Origin: Halobacillus alkaliphilus
Lineage (GTDB): Bacteria > Bacillota > Bacilli > Bacillales > Halobacillaceae
Length of the DNA: 64,000 nt
NCBI RefSeq assembly: GCF_900113125.1
Contig: NZ_FOOG01000004.1
Coordinates: forward strand, 62,001 to 126,000
Direction: 5' to 3'
Shown: positions 1 to 9,593 of the stretch, piece after piece
How positions within the stretch are numbered: position 1 is the stretch's first letter
Layout: every line of letters begins with the position of its first letter
The notes under the pieces: model-generated
Told to the model about the DNA's origin: nothing
Database searches by the model: none
What the model saw: only the letters and a program-made list of their open reading frames with translations
Translations under genes and position numbers: made by a program

Positions 1-2339
1 CCACTAGTGAGGGTTCGGAAAGAGGTGACCTTGCCGGCCTTTTCGAGCTCTGTAAAATCTAGGTCCATACGAATATCTCTAGAAAACCTTCTTAACACTT
101 CCCACAACTGCCTTTCCATAGCACTCTTCATATAGAGTTGAGGTAATTCTTCAGCTGCCTTCAAATTCGGTAAAGTAGTCAAAGTGGAGGTACTAATCCC
201 ATAGCCCACTGGCTTAATAGAATGCTTGAGTCTTTTCCAAGTATCCATGTATAGACGGATTCCACCACGTTGATAATCTACTTTTAAATCGCGTAGTTTT
301 GCGTATTGATAAATTCCACCATCCTCTGCAAAGATAGCTTTCGGCTTATATAAAGCTATGTAGCTTGCTTCCTTCCAGCCTTTACACAAATACGAATCCG
401 GAATAGACATCTGGCCTGACTGGTTGATGTTCCGTAACTGTTGTTCACCGTTCACCTTTACGATTAATACTTTCTCTTTCACTCTAGAATTCCACTCTTC
501 AAGCGTCCCTTTAGGCAAAATTCCCTCTTCCTGTAACTGTTTAGGTGAGCACTCTATTAATCGGTCTAAGAAACGCTCCACTAATGCAGTTGATTGAGGT
601 AGAAAAGGAAAACCACCTATATTTACTTTTTGAATGCTTTGGTAAAAGGCGTGTTTTTCGTATTCATGTTCTTCGCCCCAAGGGAATAATACGTAGGCCC
701 CAAACGTATTACGCTCATAGGCGCTAGCATTATTTTCTACTATCGCATCTCTATAGCGGTGCATGGTGTTAATGTCTTCTTCAAGTGGACCAGGACTATG
801 GTAAGTCCGTCCATAATAACTTCCTTCTGCAGCAAAATCGACGCGGTACTTGGCATCAAAGACATATTCGTAAGCATGATCTTTCCCCACTTTTTCTATG
901 CTTAACATAGAATCTGGTTTTTGCCTTACCGTTGGCAATGTTCCTGAATGCTTTTGGAAATGTAAGGTGATCTTTTCGTTCGTATGAGGATGACGAAAGA
1001 CTCTTTTCGCCGACTTCGACTGATTTAACGTTACAAAAAGACCCTCACGATTGACTCTGATAATATCTTGACTAATCATCTTATACTTTGAAGCTAAAAT
1101 TTGCCCTAACTTCAAAAACGTCCAATATTCATAGAGTGTTGCCACATCTTTGACAGACATTCTCGCTACTTCTCCATGCAAAACTAAACCACGGGATAAC
1201 GTCAGATAAGCTTGATAAGCTTCTCGGTATCCAGGTGCCATTTGTAGTACAAGAGTCATGACAGAGCGATCAAGCTTTCCTATGGTTCTCCAAAAGGAAG
1301 AGGCAAGCTTTCTTTGGATAGAGGATTCCATATCTTCGACTACTTTTATGTTATCTTGATTGGGGTTTTGTTGATCAAAGGGATTTCTCTCTTCCATCTT
1401 TCGTTTTAATGAACTTAATTTATGAGATAACCTAACCATCATCCATTTGACGAAGCGGTTTTCTAATGTGTCGTAGGTTGGTTCTTTTTGAACGTTTATT
1501 CCTTTCGTGGGCATCATTTTCCTTTCATGAATGGGAATGCCATTAGGAGATTCCACAAATAGACCAGGACGCTTACGCAGATATTTCAAACCGACCGTGT
1601 CTTGCCTGTTAAGCTGGTCGCCTCTCACTAAGCGATGTTCTTTCTTCAGTTGGTGATGTGGTTGCTTTTCAACTTGTGTAACGGCCTTTGTAAACTGTTG
1701 GAAGTATTTCATTACTAAACGATAAAATTCTGCCCAAGAGGGGTCGGCCGCTTGCGTTGTGGTAGCTCCCAAATAGGTTTTCTTAACGAAATGATAGGCT
1801 AAGTTATAAACTTCCTCATTCACTTCCTCTAAGAGCTTTTGGTAATCTTCCTTATACGACAGCTTAGAAGGAAAGACTTCCAAAGTTACATCCAACTTCT
1901 TTTTCCCTTCACTACGTATAGAGAAAGTGGTGTACCCTACTTCATTCGTAAAGGATAAATTCCCCATTAATAGTTGGTGAGGATGCTTCCCTACCTTACT
2001 GACAGCTTTCCTTAAGGCAGGGTGTTCATGTTCAAATTCTAATGAATCGTGCTTTTTAGGCGTTACCACGAGTTGATAAACTCCATTTTCAAAAAATAAA
2101 GGCGGCACACTCGTATGATCCGTGAGCCTCTCTTCACGCACATCAAACACTCTAACGGATTCAATAGCTTCTCCATTTACTGAAAAGTACATTGATTCAT
2201 AGGGCTGAATAGCCTTGTATTGCTTCAAACTCTCATAACGACTGTGGTACGGCTTTCCCTTAATGTAGAGGGAAAACGAGTCCGTCTCTATTTCAATCAG
2301 TTCTCTTTCATCAGCTGCTCCAGAAGGAAGTAAATCCAT
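1..2339 (-). CDS. DUF2357 domain protein, McrC-like nuclease subunit (3' end outside window)
   Basis: The reading frame is open from an ATG at 2339 to the left edge, so about 779 residues are visible and the C-terminus is missing. Residues about 120-170 show the DUF2357 pattern: LMGNLSFTNEVGYTTFSI, then a stretch ending VFPSKLSYKEDYQKLL. Around residues 490-500 the sequence YVFDAKYRV supplies the D-x-K of a PD-(D/E)XK nuclease (D495, K497). The start lies 29 bp inside the 3' end of the upstream AAA+ gene, so the two are probably translationally coupled. In known families DUF2357 nucleases pair with McrB-like motor proteins in type IV (modification-dependent) restriction; that function is inferred here from domains and pairing. 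The family call is firm, the target unknown. Confidence 0.85.
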   Translation of the reverse strand, partial: MDLLPSGAADERELIEIETDSFSLYIKGKPYHSRYESLKQYKAIQPYESMYFSVNGEAIESVRVFDVREERLTDHTSVPPLFFENGVYQLVVTPKKHDSLEFEHEHPALRKAVSKVGKHPHQLLMGNLSFTNEVGYTTFSIRSEGKKKLDVTLEVFPSKLSYKEDYQKLLEEVNEEVYNLAYHFVKKTYLGATTTQAADPSWAEFYRLVMKYFQQFTKAVTQVEKQPHHQLKKEHRLVRGDQLNRQDTVGLKYLRKRPGLFVESPNGIPIHERKMMPTKGINVQKEPTYDTLENRFVKWMMVRLSHKLSSLKRKMEERNPFDQQNPNQDNIKVVEDMESSIQRKLASSFWRTIGKLDRSVMTLVLQMAPGYREAYQAYLTLSRGLVLHGEVARMSVKDVATLYEYWTFLKLGQILASKYKMISQDIIRVNREGLFVTLNQSKSAKRVFRHPHTNEKITLHFQKHSGTLPTVRQKPDSMLSIEKVGKDHAYEYVFDAKYRVDFAAEGSYYGRTYHSPGPLEEDINTMHRYRDAIVENNASAYERNTFGAYVLFPWGEEHEYEKHAFYQSIQKVNIGGFPFLPQSTALVERFLDRLIECSPKQLQEEGILPKGTLEEWNSRVKEKVLIVKVNGEQQLRNINQSGQMSIPDSYLCKGWKEASYIALYKPKAIFAEDGGIYQYAKLRDLKVDYQRGGIRLYMDTWKRLKHSIKPVGYGISTSTLTTLPNLKAAEELPQLYMKSAMERQLWEVLRRFSRDIRMDLDFTELEKAGKVTSFRTLTS

Positions 2340-4050
2340 CTAAATCACCTCGCCGGATCATCTCATAAACCTTTCGACCACTTCTCGGAAAACGTGCCTG
2401 GCCCAGTATGTCCTCGATCTGATCTGATGATAAACCTTCTTCATAAGTATGGTTTGTAAAGTAAGTAAATAACTTCATTAACACTTGAAAAGCTTGTCCA
2501 TGACTAGCTGTGAGTCGCGGAAGAATCTTTTGGTAAAACTGAAAGTCTAACGCTTCATCCTCAGTCATTAAATAGCGACTATAAATCGTATAGAAACAAA
2601 CCTCATCACGGACACGATAACCCACATGTGCCTGAATGGGGTTAAGGATATCGTTGATCTGAACTAACTCTTTCGTTACATGTTCCACCGTTTCTTTATT
2701 TGATGAGTAGGCGTCTTTCAAACGAAGGTATTCTGATTGTATCCGTTGATTCGGAAGGTTTACCTGTTCCTGTTGTCCTTCCTCTTCTTCAAGAAAAAAC
2801 AAGGTATCCAAATGAACGTCGTTCCATTCAATTGTATTCGCACGATCTAATACCTTTTTACTAAACGGATGAGTGGTTTCATCCATATTCACTGTCCCAA
2901 TAATATATAAATTAGGCGGGATCGTTAGCCGTTCCCCCGCTTGGTTTTTACTCATAATCGGGAGGGTCTGAACTTTTCCATCCACCCATTTCCTGCTTTC
3001 CATCACACTTAGAAAATCACTAAAATAATACTCCACACGCGCCAAGTTCATTTCATCTAGCACGACAAAGTAAGGGTGCTCTTTATGTAGCCTCGCTTCC
3101 TTAATCACAGAGGTTAACGGTCCCTCCTGAAATGTTCCTCTAATATCGGTGTAGCCTAGAAGGTCAGAGCCGTCGCTCCAGTCGGGTCTTACTGGAATTA
3201 AAGTAAATTGCTTGGTTTCCTCTGTTGCTCCTAAACTTTCGGAAAATAACTCTATGATCTTTGTTTTCCCTGTTCCAGAAATACCAGATAAAATCACAAA
3301 AGGCTTTGTTCTGAGCGAGAGGAACAAATTTTTCACATCCTCTAATTCATAGTAAAACCCTTGATTTCGTATGTAAGAATGAATATGATCGATGATTTTT
3401 TCATCTGACCACTCTATCTTGTGATCTGTATCATTTTCCTCTACACTTTCACTCTGCACGCGGACGTAGTCATCATAGATATCAATCATGGACGATAAAT
3501 CTTGTCGTAGGTCAGCTTCTGAAGGCAAGGAGTTCGGGACGTATTCAATATACAGTGCCGTAGACTCTTCATAGCTCTTTCCCTTGGAGCTGCTCCCGAT
3601 ATTAATAGCATCATCTTTATGTATAGGTGAAGAAGTAAGATAACGATCTGTCTGAATCGTGCTTCTAATATCTGCCCGGATGTGCTTGAGCTGTTCTTTA
3701 GACGCTTTTGTGATTCCTTGAGCGAATGAAAGATAGACCCTCTCCATATCTTCACTAAACAAGTACCCTAAATAGTAGCCTTGTTGTGTACTTGTTGTTA
3801 CATGCTTATCTAAGATAGTAATCCAAGGGATTTGGGCCCAATTTCCTTGTCCCACCGAACCTTTCACTATAAAGCGGTCTTGATCGATAAAGTCCAGCGA
3901 GTTAATTATTTTTGGAGCATTAGTGCGAACAAATTGCCCCAATGAATTGGATTTAAATTGCTTATTTTTTTCTGTTAAATATTCATTTGTAATCTTGGTT
4001 AATATCGAGTGAAGCTTGTCTTTACTTTCTAAATCTACTTGATTATTCAC
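2311..4050 (-). CDS. McrB-like AAA+ NTPase with MrcB_N-type N-terminal domain
   Basis: 579 aa from a GTG at 4050, preceded by GAGGAG at 8-11 bp; a TTG at 4074 is the longer alternative but would place the Shine-Dalgarno inside the gene. The N-terminal 130 residues carry QQGYYLGYLFSEDMERVYLS and FAQGITK, matching the MrcB_N (DUF3578) pattern. The AAA+ core has Walker A GISGTGKT (about residue 256), Walker B VVLDEMN (about 330) and GTVNMDETTHPFSKKVLDRA (about 384). The last stands where McrB has its MNTAD guanine-specificity motif, so GTP or ATP use is uncertain. It is the motor partner of the overlapping DUF2357 nuclease. An intrinsic terminator upstream separates it from the helicase gene. 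Confidence 0.88.
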   Translation of the reverse strand: MNNQVDLESKDKLHSILTKITNEYLTEKNKQFKSNSLGQFVRTNAPKIINSLDFIDQDRFIVKGSVGQGNWAQIPWITILDKHVTTSTQQGYYLGYLFSEDMERVYLSFAQGITKASKEQLKHIRADIRSTIQTDRYLTSSPIHKDDAINIGSSSKGKSYEESTALYIEYVPNSLPSEADLRQDLSSMIDIYDDYVRVQSESVEENDTDHKIEWSDEKIIDHIHSYIRNQGFYYELEDVKNLFLSLRTKPFVILSGISGTGKTKIIELFSESLGATEETKQFTLIPVRPDWSDGSDLLGYTDIRGTFQEGPLTSVIKEARLHKEHPYFVVLDEMNLARVEYYFSDFLSVMESRKWVDGKVQTLPIMSKNQAGERLTIPPNLYIIGTVNMDETTHPFSKKVLDRANTIEWNDVHLDTLFFLEEEEGQQEQVNLPNQRIQSEYLRLKDAYSSNKETVEHVTKELVQINDILNPIQAHVGYRVRDEVCFYTIYSRYLMTEDEALDFQFYQKILPRLTASHGQAFQVLMKLFTYFTNHTYEEGLSSDQIEDILGQARFPRSGRKVYEMIRRGDLDGFTSFWSS

Positions 4051-4225
4051 TGGTCCAACTCTCCTCAAAATCAAGTTTATAAATACACCCTAAGGAACCA
4101 TATGTCTAATGCCATGAAATTCATATTTAGACTGATTTATTTAGTCACTTCTACTCAATCGACTATTTTCAAAAATAATCCATAGTTATTACTAACACTA
4201 TACGATGAAATCATGTTTTGAAAGT

Positions 4226-4277
4226 AAAAAAGAAGAGAACGACTCCTCTTGTTAACAAAGGCATTCTCTTCTTTTTT
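4226..4277 (-). terminator. Intrinsic terminator of the helicase-nuclease gene
   Basis: AAAAAAGAAGAGAA and TTCTCTTCTTTTTT form a 14-bp perfect stem. Read on the minus strand it lies 60 bp after the helicase stop and before the McrB-like gene, and it carries a T-run on both strands. Confidence 0.8.
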
Positions 4278-4336
4278 ATTTTGATTTGAAGGATTAATAG
4301 AGTGCCGGAAGAGAGGAATTCCACCTCTACCAGCTC

Positions 4337-7057
4337 TTACCTTAAAATCTCCACTAGTTTATTATGTAATTTTTCTTTTTCTTCACTACCAGTCGTTTTC
4401 ATTCTAATTACTGGAATTCCATACTTTTGTAAAATTTGGTCTTTCATTTGATCTCTTTTAAGCTGCTCAGAGTTCTCGGAATGGAAAGCATGGCCGTCGA
4501 CTTCTACCACTAGTAGGGGCATTTTATCCATTTTGTTAAATATAACAAAGTCTGTGTGAGTTAATGGATTCATGGCATATTTTCGTTCTGATTTTGTAAG
4601 TCCTTCAGAGTCCTGAATTAACATTCGAAGTGGTTGATGGAGAACGAAATCCAAGCTCATGAATTTTTCATCACTTAACACTTCCTCGATTACTACATTC
4701 ATTAAATTTTCTGAAGTGTATTTAGAAACTTTTTTACTTTTTTTCATTATATTTAATAATTTGTCTGAGTAGCTACTATAGAGAAGATCAAAAACGGAAT
4801 GAATTTTGCTTTCTATAACTTGAAAATTGTTATATCTAATATATCTAATTAAATCTCCTATATTCGTTCCGTGCCAACGATCGCCCCCATCGGCTACTAC
4901 GACAATTAGCTTTTCCTCTGCACGTGATATAGCTACGTTTATAAGTTTAGCGTCATCTACGAAGTCATTTGCTTTGACTTTATTAGAAACCGTAGTCAGA
5001 ATGATTGTTTCTTTTTCTCTTCCCTGAAATTTATGGACAGTGTCTACTTCCAATTCAGAGTGTCCATGTGTATCTTGGATTGTATCCGCTTGTAATCTGT
5101 ATGGCGAAATTACCCCCGTAGAACTCAACTCTATCTTTTGTTGTGGTAGTACTTCTTTTAAAATTACGTCTATTTGCCTTTCGTTAATTTTGTCCCTGGC
5201 ATGGTTACCTTTGGCTGTCTGATATATTACTAAAGGTTGGTCTTCTTCCTCTTCTTCTGTCAACACTACTAACTCATTATTATAGAATTTTTGATTACAG
5301 AAACCAATAATCTTTGGATGGCATCGATAATGCTCTTTTAGCAGCGTTCTTGGAGCATCTTTAAATACAGCCCCTACCGATGATAATAAACTGTGCTTTG
5401 CGTAATGGTATCCTTCATCAACATTAAAATCCTCAAATATTCTTGTCGTTATTTTCTTAATCTCGGAAGTAATGACATTAGGAAGCTGCTTCATATCTCC
5501 TACGATTACCGCTTTTTTTGCAGAAGATAAAGCTAATGCGCCAGTTACTAAATCCACTTGCGAAGCTTCGTCAACAAGGACAAAATCAAACAGATAGTTT
5601 TGAGGTGCATTGTTTCTCAGGGAATGAGTGGTACTTAAAATGATAGGATACTCCTTAGAAAAATCACCAAAATTATTCCACAAAGCCTTCTCATCGAATA
5701 AAACCCTTTTCTTTTTCTTTCCAAAAGTGGCTGCCAACTTTGCTTTGAGCAACTTCATAGAGTCTGCACTATACTGTTTCATGACAGAATCAAAATCATA
5801 ATTCTTCAACTTCTTACCTAATCTACTTATTTCAGTCTCCAATTCTTTTACCTTTAATTCGTAATAGAGCCTTTGTAGGTTAGAAATAAGTTTCTCTGAG
5901 GAGTATTTATATAGCTCAAAGTTATAAATGCCGTACTTCATTAGGTAAAATAACTTTTGCCTCCATGTAATTTTCCCATCCTGTATTGATCGCTCGTACT
6001 CAATTAATAATTGCAATACTTTATCCGAACTTAATTTGTAATAGGATTTTATTTGTAAAAGTTCTAGTTCTGTATTTGAAATATAGTCTTTAAAATATTT
6101 ATACTCTGTTTTAATTGAAGATAATGATTGCTTCAGAGAAGCTTGCTTATTTTTAAACTCTAGCATTTGGTTCAGTTCTTGTTCGGATTCCTCTAGCTTT
6201 CTTCTAATGGATTGGACTTGGGTATCCTCTAGTACCCAATGATCCATGTTAGGATATGCCCCACTCTGCTCAGAGAAAAATTTTTCCTTATTATTCTTAT
6301 TCCCTAAATAAGCAGCTAAAAAATCAATTCCATACTTTTGCAATTTCTCAAGTACATTGGATGTAGCAGAATTATTATTCGAAACAACCGCAACCGTTTT
6401 GTCATTCATAATAGCGTTGGCAATAATATTAAGAATCGTTTGCGTTTTTCCTGTACCCGGGGGGCCTTCGATGATACTAAGCTGTTCGTTCATCGCATTT
6501 ATAGTAGCTGACTTCTGGCTAGCATTAAATCCAAAAGGAAAAATTACACTTTCTTTTTTAGATTCACTTTTTAGTGGTTTTCTTTCTAAATAAGCGGATA
6601 AAACACTTTGGGAACTGACAGGCGTTAAACTATCATACTGTTTACTTAATAATTTCCGACCTTGCTCTTCTTCAGAATCTATCTGTTGAGATAGTTTTTT
6701 TAAGTAATCAAAACAAATAATCGCGTTTTGATTTGATAAGCTATCCTCATCTATTGTCAAAGATTCTCGGGAATAAGTTTTTTTGAAACCACTATTAAAA
6801 ATCAATCGTACATGGGCTTCGAAAACCAAAATATCATTAATTCCATTTATAGGTTGATTATTGTTATATATTATTTTAGAAGCTGTTTCCAACCTTTTAG
6901 GATCACGATACCAAACTACTTTATTTTCATTATATTTGTAGACCTTATTGGACCTCTTAAACCTAATATGCCAATTGCCATTATTAAAATTACAAAATGA
7001 AACTTGATCTGTTTTGTCCGTGCCGTTTATAAGGACCAGGTCTTTGTCTAAATTCAC
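4337..7057 (-). CDS. SF1 (Dna2/UPF1-like) helicase fused to a DUF2726-type nuclease domain
   Basis: 906 aa, GTG start with AGAGGTG 9 bp upstream. SF1 helicase motifs appear in order: Walker A GPPGTGKT (about residue 197), a long coiled insert (about 270-460), LVDEASQVD (about 494), GDMKQLPNV, EHYRCHPK (about 573), VHKFQGREKETIILTT and NVAISRAEEKL (about 705). The last 100 residues have a HTDFVIF strand and LLVVEVDGHAFH, the D...E-x-D/K-type core of DUF2726/Vsr-like nucleases. The domains predict DNA or RNA unwinding coupled to cleavage. It lies next to a McrBC-like pair and is visibly AT-richer than the core genes, so anti-phage or anti-plasmid defence is a reasonable inference. No partner gene is contiguous, and it has its own terminator. 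Confidence 0.85.
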   Translation of the reverse strand: MNLDKDLVLINGTDKTDQVSFCNFNNGNWHIRFKRSNKVYKYNENKVVWYRDPKRLETASKIIYNNNQPINGINDILVFEAHVRLIFNSGFKKTYSRESLTIDEDSLSNQNAIICFDYLKKLSQQIDSEEEQGRKLLSKQYDSLTPVSSQSVLSAYLERKPLKSESKKESVIFPFGFNASQKSATINAMNEQLSIIEGPPGTGKTQTILNIIANAIMNDKTVAVVSNNNSATSNVLEKLQKYGIDFLAAYLGNKNNKEKFFSEQSGAYPNMDHWVLEDTQVQSIRRKLEESEQELNQMLEFKNKQASLKQSLSSIKTEYKYFKDYISNTELELLQIKSYYKLSSDKVLQLLIEYERSIQDGKITWRQKLFYLMKYGIYNFELYKYSSEKLISNLQRLYYELKVKELETEISRLGKKLKNYDFDSVMKQYSADSMKLLKAKLAATFGKKKKRVLFDEKALWNNFGDFSKEYPIILSTTHSLRNNAPQNYLFDFVLVDEASQVDLVTGALALSSAKKAVIVGDMKQLPNVITSEIKKITTRIFEDFNVDEGYHYAKHSLLSSVGAVFKDAPRTLLKEHYRCHPKIIGFCNQKFYNNELVVLTEEEEEDQPLVIYQTAKGNHARDKINERQIDVILKEVLPQQKIELSSTGVISPYRLQADTIQDTHGHSELEVDTVHKFQGREKETIILTTVSNKVKANDFVDDAKLINVAISRAEEKLIVVVADGGDRWHGTNIGDLIRYIRYNNFQVIESKIHSVFDLLYSSYSDKLLNIMKKSKKVSKYTSENLMNVVIEEVLSDEKFMSLDFVLHQPLRMLIQDSEGLTKSERKYAMNPLTHTDFVIFNKMDKMPLLVVEVDGHAFHSENSEQLKRDQMKDQILQKYGIPVIRMKTTGSEEKEKLHNKLVEILR

Positions 7058-7154
7058 CCTTAAAGCACCTCTTTTTTAAGCAATATGAATTTCGATTACA
7101 TCTTTTCCTTTTAGACATTTTATCACATCATTGATCAGCGCTATATTAAATAAA

Positions 7155-7204
7155 GGCGTCTTCATCTGAGGAGTTGCCATGGAAACACCTCAGATGAAGA
7201 CGCC
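7155..7204. repeat. 17-bp inverted repeat at the edge of a gene remnant
   Basis: Arms GGCGTCTTCATCTGAGG (7155-7171) and its exact complement (7188-7204) enclose a 16-nt loop. Immediately to the right begins the in-frame remnant of a DUF262/HNH-type gene. It may be a minus-strand terminator or the scar of a deletion. Its sequence differs from the CCTCAGGTCATCCA palindromes elsewhere in the window. Confidence 0.7.
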
Positions 7205-7610
7205 AAAATTTTTCTCTTTTTCAAAAACTATTATTATTTTAACCAATTAATTGAAGAACGCGGAGATGTACATCATGTATTCACTAAAAAGCGTATACAA
7301 AATAATGGATATAATAACCGTCGCCATTATAATCAAATCGCGAACTATGTCTATACTGAACAGGCGGTTAATTTAGCGATCAAGGACCAGAAACCGGGAA
7401 AGTACATGGAAGTTGTTAAATAACAAATTGCTAATAATGAGTTTGTAATTTGGAGAAATAAATGATGAAACATTGCTAAAAGAAAATATGAAGATGAATT
7501 GCGTTCCTGAATCAATATTTTCAATGACTGCCAATAATTATGATGAGTTTCTAGTAGAGAGAACGCGGATGATGATGGAAAAAGTTCGAAGGTTTTATGA
7601 AAGGTTATAG
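7205..7610 (+). pseudogene. C-terminal remnant of a DUF262/HNH-type protein, frameshifted
   Basis: In one frame, 7205-7423 reads VHHVFTKKRIQNNGY, RRHYNQIANYVYTEQAVN, then AIKDQKPGKYMEVVK and a stop. This matches the HNH-like C-terminus of many DUF262 proteins (HHIFPK, N-Q-I-A-N, N-x-x-I-x-D-K-x-P-x-x-Y). In another frame, 7452-7610 continues with GEINDETLLKENMKMNCVPE, NNYDEFLVERTRMMMEKV and RRFYERL before a stop, which is the expected family tail. So a single frame change around 7424-7451 splits the tail, and the N-terminal three quarters is gone. DUF262 proteins include the GmrSD-type modification-dependent nucleases. The family call rests on remembered consensus, not a search. Confidence 0.65.
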
Positions 7611-7825
7611 AAAACATATTAGTTCCTAATTTCCTAAACCACCATTTGTATAAGTTAGTAATTATTTAATTAATAATATTTGCTTTTATATAAGCATTTG
7701 TCACCTAATGAGAAGTTTTGCGCAGAAACTAGAAACTAAATTCACAAAAAACAAAAGACCTATACCAAAAAAGAGGCTGGCAAACTTTTAAGGCATAGGT
7801 TTATATACTAATATTCGTTTAAACC

Positions 7826-8086
7826 TCAGTCCTTAATTGATGATAAAATGCCCTGAACCACTTCCTTCTTGCTGGTAGCCTTTACCTTATAGTGATGGCT
7901 TAAAAATTTAGTCATAGCAATACATTTATTCGCTTGATAAAACTCAATAAATAACGTAACACGTCCTTTACGGTAAAAACTTTCGAGACGAAATATTAAA
8001 TTAAGGTTATATACAGATAAGGAACTATTACAATATGATATTAAGTAGATCTCTCCTTTATAAATCAGCCTAGTTTTTATTGGAGC
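7826..8086 (-). pseudogene. Coding-like fragment without a start codon, unrecognised
   Basis: An open frame of 86 codons runs from just after an in-frame TAA (8087-8089) to a TGA at 7826. It reads like protein: KTRLIYKGEIYLISY near the start, YRKGRVTLFIEFYQANKC in the middle, and KKEVVQGILSSIKD at the end. The only ATG is late, at AMTKF. I do not recognise the family. It is most simply the decayed 3' end of a gene in the degraded stretch 7.6-8.5 kb. Confidence 0.3.
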
Positions 8087-8542
8087 TTACTTTTAAAGAA
8101 GGGCATCATTTACCCATCTTTTTGTATAGATCAGGCTCCTTGATCCATACTTAATATGAGGTATTTAAACAGGTCTAAAGATAAGTCGATTCGCCCTCCC
8201 TTGCACCTTGAACCACCACTTCTATTCCTTGTAAAAATCACGTAATCCTAACTCTCTTCACATACTTTGATTCTGTATTTTAAATCTCATCATCTATTTC
8301 CAATCCACTTCACAGTTTCAACTACCTTATCAACTGAGCCACATTGGTGTTGGCTACATCATCCATTTCAATTAAGATTTTCCTCAAAACAAGACTGGTA
8401 CTTCTCTTGCACTTTTCGTTTGATACCATTAAAGTATATAATGGTTGAAATCCAGCCTTATTGGTAATGGATATGATAGAAACATTTTTACTTTTTAATT
8501 TTGGGAACATGGTTTCCCTTAAGGAAAGGGTTCAGATATAGT
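8087..8542. other. Intergenic, AT-rich, no convincing gene
   Basis: No RNA gene or clear terminator is seen. A 62-codon minus-strand frame (8322-8510) ends in VLRKILIEMDDVANTNVAQL and may be another gene fragment, but nothing supports expression. The promoter for the downstream dus gene should lie near the right end; I could not pick a clear -35/-10 pair. Confidence 0.4.
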
Positions 8543-9541
8543 ATGAAAGATAATTTTTGGCATGAGTTGCCGCGACCGTTTTTTGTTCTGGCACCGATGG
8601 AAGCAGTAACGGATGTCGTTTTTCGTCACGTCGTGAGTGAAGCAGCGAGACCTGACGTGTTTTTTACAGAGTTTACGAATACGGATAGCTACTGCCATCC
8701 AAAAGGAAAAGACAGCGTACGGGGGCGTCTAACCTTCACGGAAGATGAACAGCCGATTGTCGCCCATATTTGGGGAGACAATCCCAAAAAGTTCCGGGAC
8801 ATGAGTATTGGTCTAGCCGAAATGGGCTTTCGCGGCGTGGATATCAATATGGGTTGTCCTGTACAGAATGTTGCAGCCAAAGGTAAAGGGTGTGGATTGA
8901 TTCGTCGTCCAGATGTTGCTGCGGAAATCATTCATGCCTCCAAAGCCGGAGGACTGCCCGTAAGTGTGAAGACCCGTCTCGGTTATACAGAGGTGGAGGA
9001 ATGGCGGCATTGGCTGAAGCACCTCCTGGAACAGGATATAGCGAACCTTTCCATCCATCTCCGTACGAAAAAGGAAATGAGTAATTTCGATGCTCACTGG
9101 GAGCTCATTCCAGAGATCAAGCAGCTTCGTGATGAAGTTGCCCCTGATACGCTTCTGACGATCAACGGGGACATTCCTGACCGTCAGAAGGGACTTGAAC
9201 TCGTGGAGAAATATGGTGTGGACGGGGTGATGATCGGCCGGGGGATCTTCCATAACCCGTTCGCTTTCGAAACAGAGAAGAAAGAGCATACCAGTGAAGA
9301 ACTGCTCGATCTCTTGCGACTGCAGCTCGACCTTCATGATAAGTATTCTGAAGGACTGGAGCCCCGGATCTTCAAACCGCTTCGCCGCTTCTTTAAGATT
9401 TACGTCCGAGGATTTAGCGGAGCAAGTGCCTTGAGGAATGAGCTGATGAGTACAAATTCTACTGATGAAGTACGTGCGCTGCTTGATGAGTTTACAGAGA
9501 AAGATGGTGTGAACGAAGAGGAAAGTTTTTCGGTATCTTAG
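8543..9541 (+). CDS. dus: tRNA-dihydrouridine synthase
   Basis: 332 aa from the ATG at 8543, 12 bp after AAGGAAAGGG; an upstream in-frame start at 8501 would add 14 unlikely residues. The TIM-barrel flavoenzyme motifs are present: [17 protein letters not shown] at the N-terminus (FMN site), [20 protein letters not shown] with the catalytic Cys of the GCP motif, SVKTRLGY, and [12 protein letters not shown] at the phosphate-binding loop. It reduces specific uridines in tRNA to dihydrouridine using NADPH. The paralogue class (DusB, DusC or other) cannot be set from the sequence alone. Monocistronic, with its own terminator. Confidence 0.92.
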   Translation: MKDNFWHELPRPFFVLAPMEAVTDVVFRHVVSEAARPDVFFTEFTNTDSYCHPKGKDSVRGRLTFTEDEQPIVAHIWGDNPKKFRDMSIGLAEMGFRGVDINMGCPVQNVAAKGKGCGLIRRPDVAAEIIHASKAGGLPVSVKTRLGYTEVEEWRHWLKHLLEQDIANLSIHLRTKKEMSNFDAHWELIPEIKQLRDEVAPDTLLTINGDIPDRQKGLELVEKYGVDGVMIGRGIFHNPFAFETEKKEHTSEELLDLLRLQLDLHDKYSEGLEPRIFKPLRRFFKIYVRGFSGASALRNELMSTNSTDEVRALLDEFTEKDGVNEEESFSVS

Positions 9542-9557
9542 GTAAGGTCCTTTTACA

Positions 9558-9593
9558 GGAGAGGAAAGCCGTTCGGGCTTTTCTCTCTTTTTT
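9558..9593 (+). terminator. Intrinsic terminator of dus
   Basis: A GGAGAGGAAAGCC stem, GTTC loop and GGGCTTTTCTCTC are followed by TTTTTT, 18 bp after the dus stop. Confidence 0.85.

Noticed and set aside
7155-7204. Membership of the 17-bp inverted repeat in the CCTCAGGTCATCCA family
   Set aside because: Only CACCTCAG is shared; the rest of the arm differs.
7351-7617. 88-codon minus-strand frame
   Set aside because: It is antisense to the DUF262/HNH remnant, which carries the recognisable motifs.
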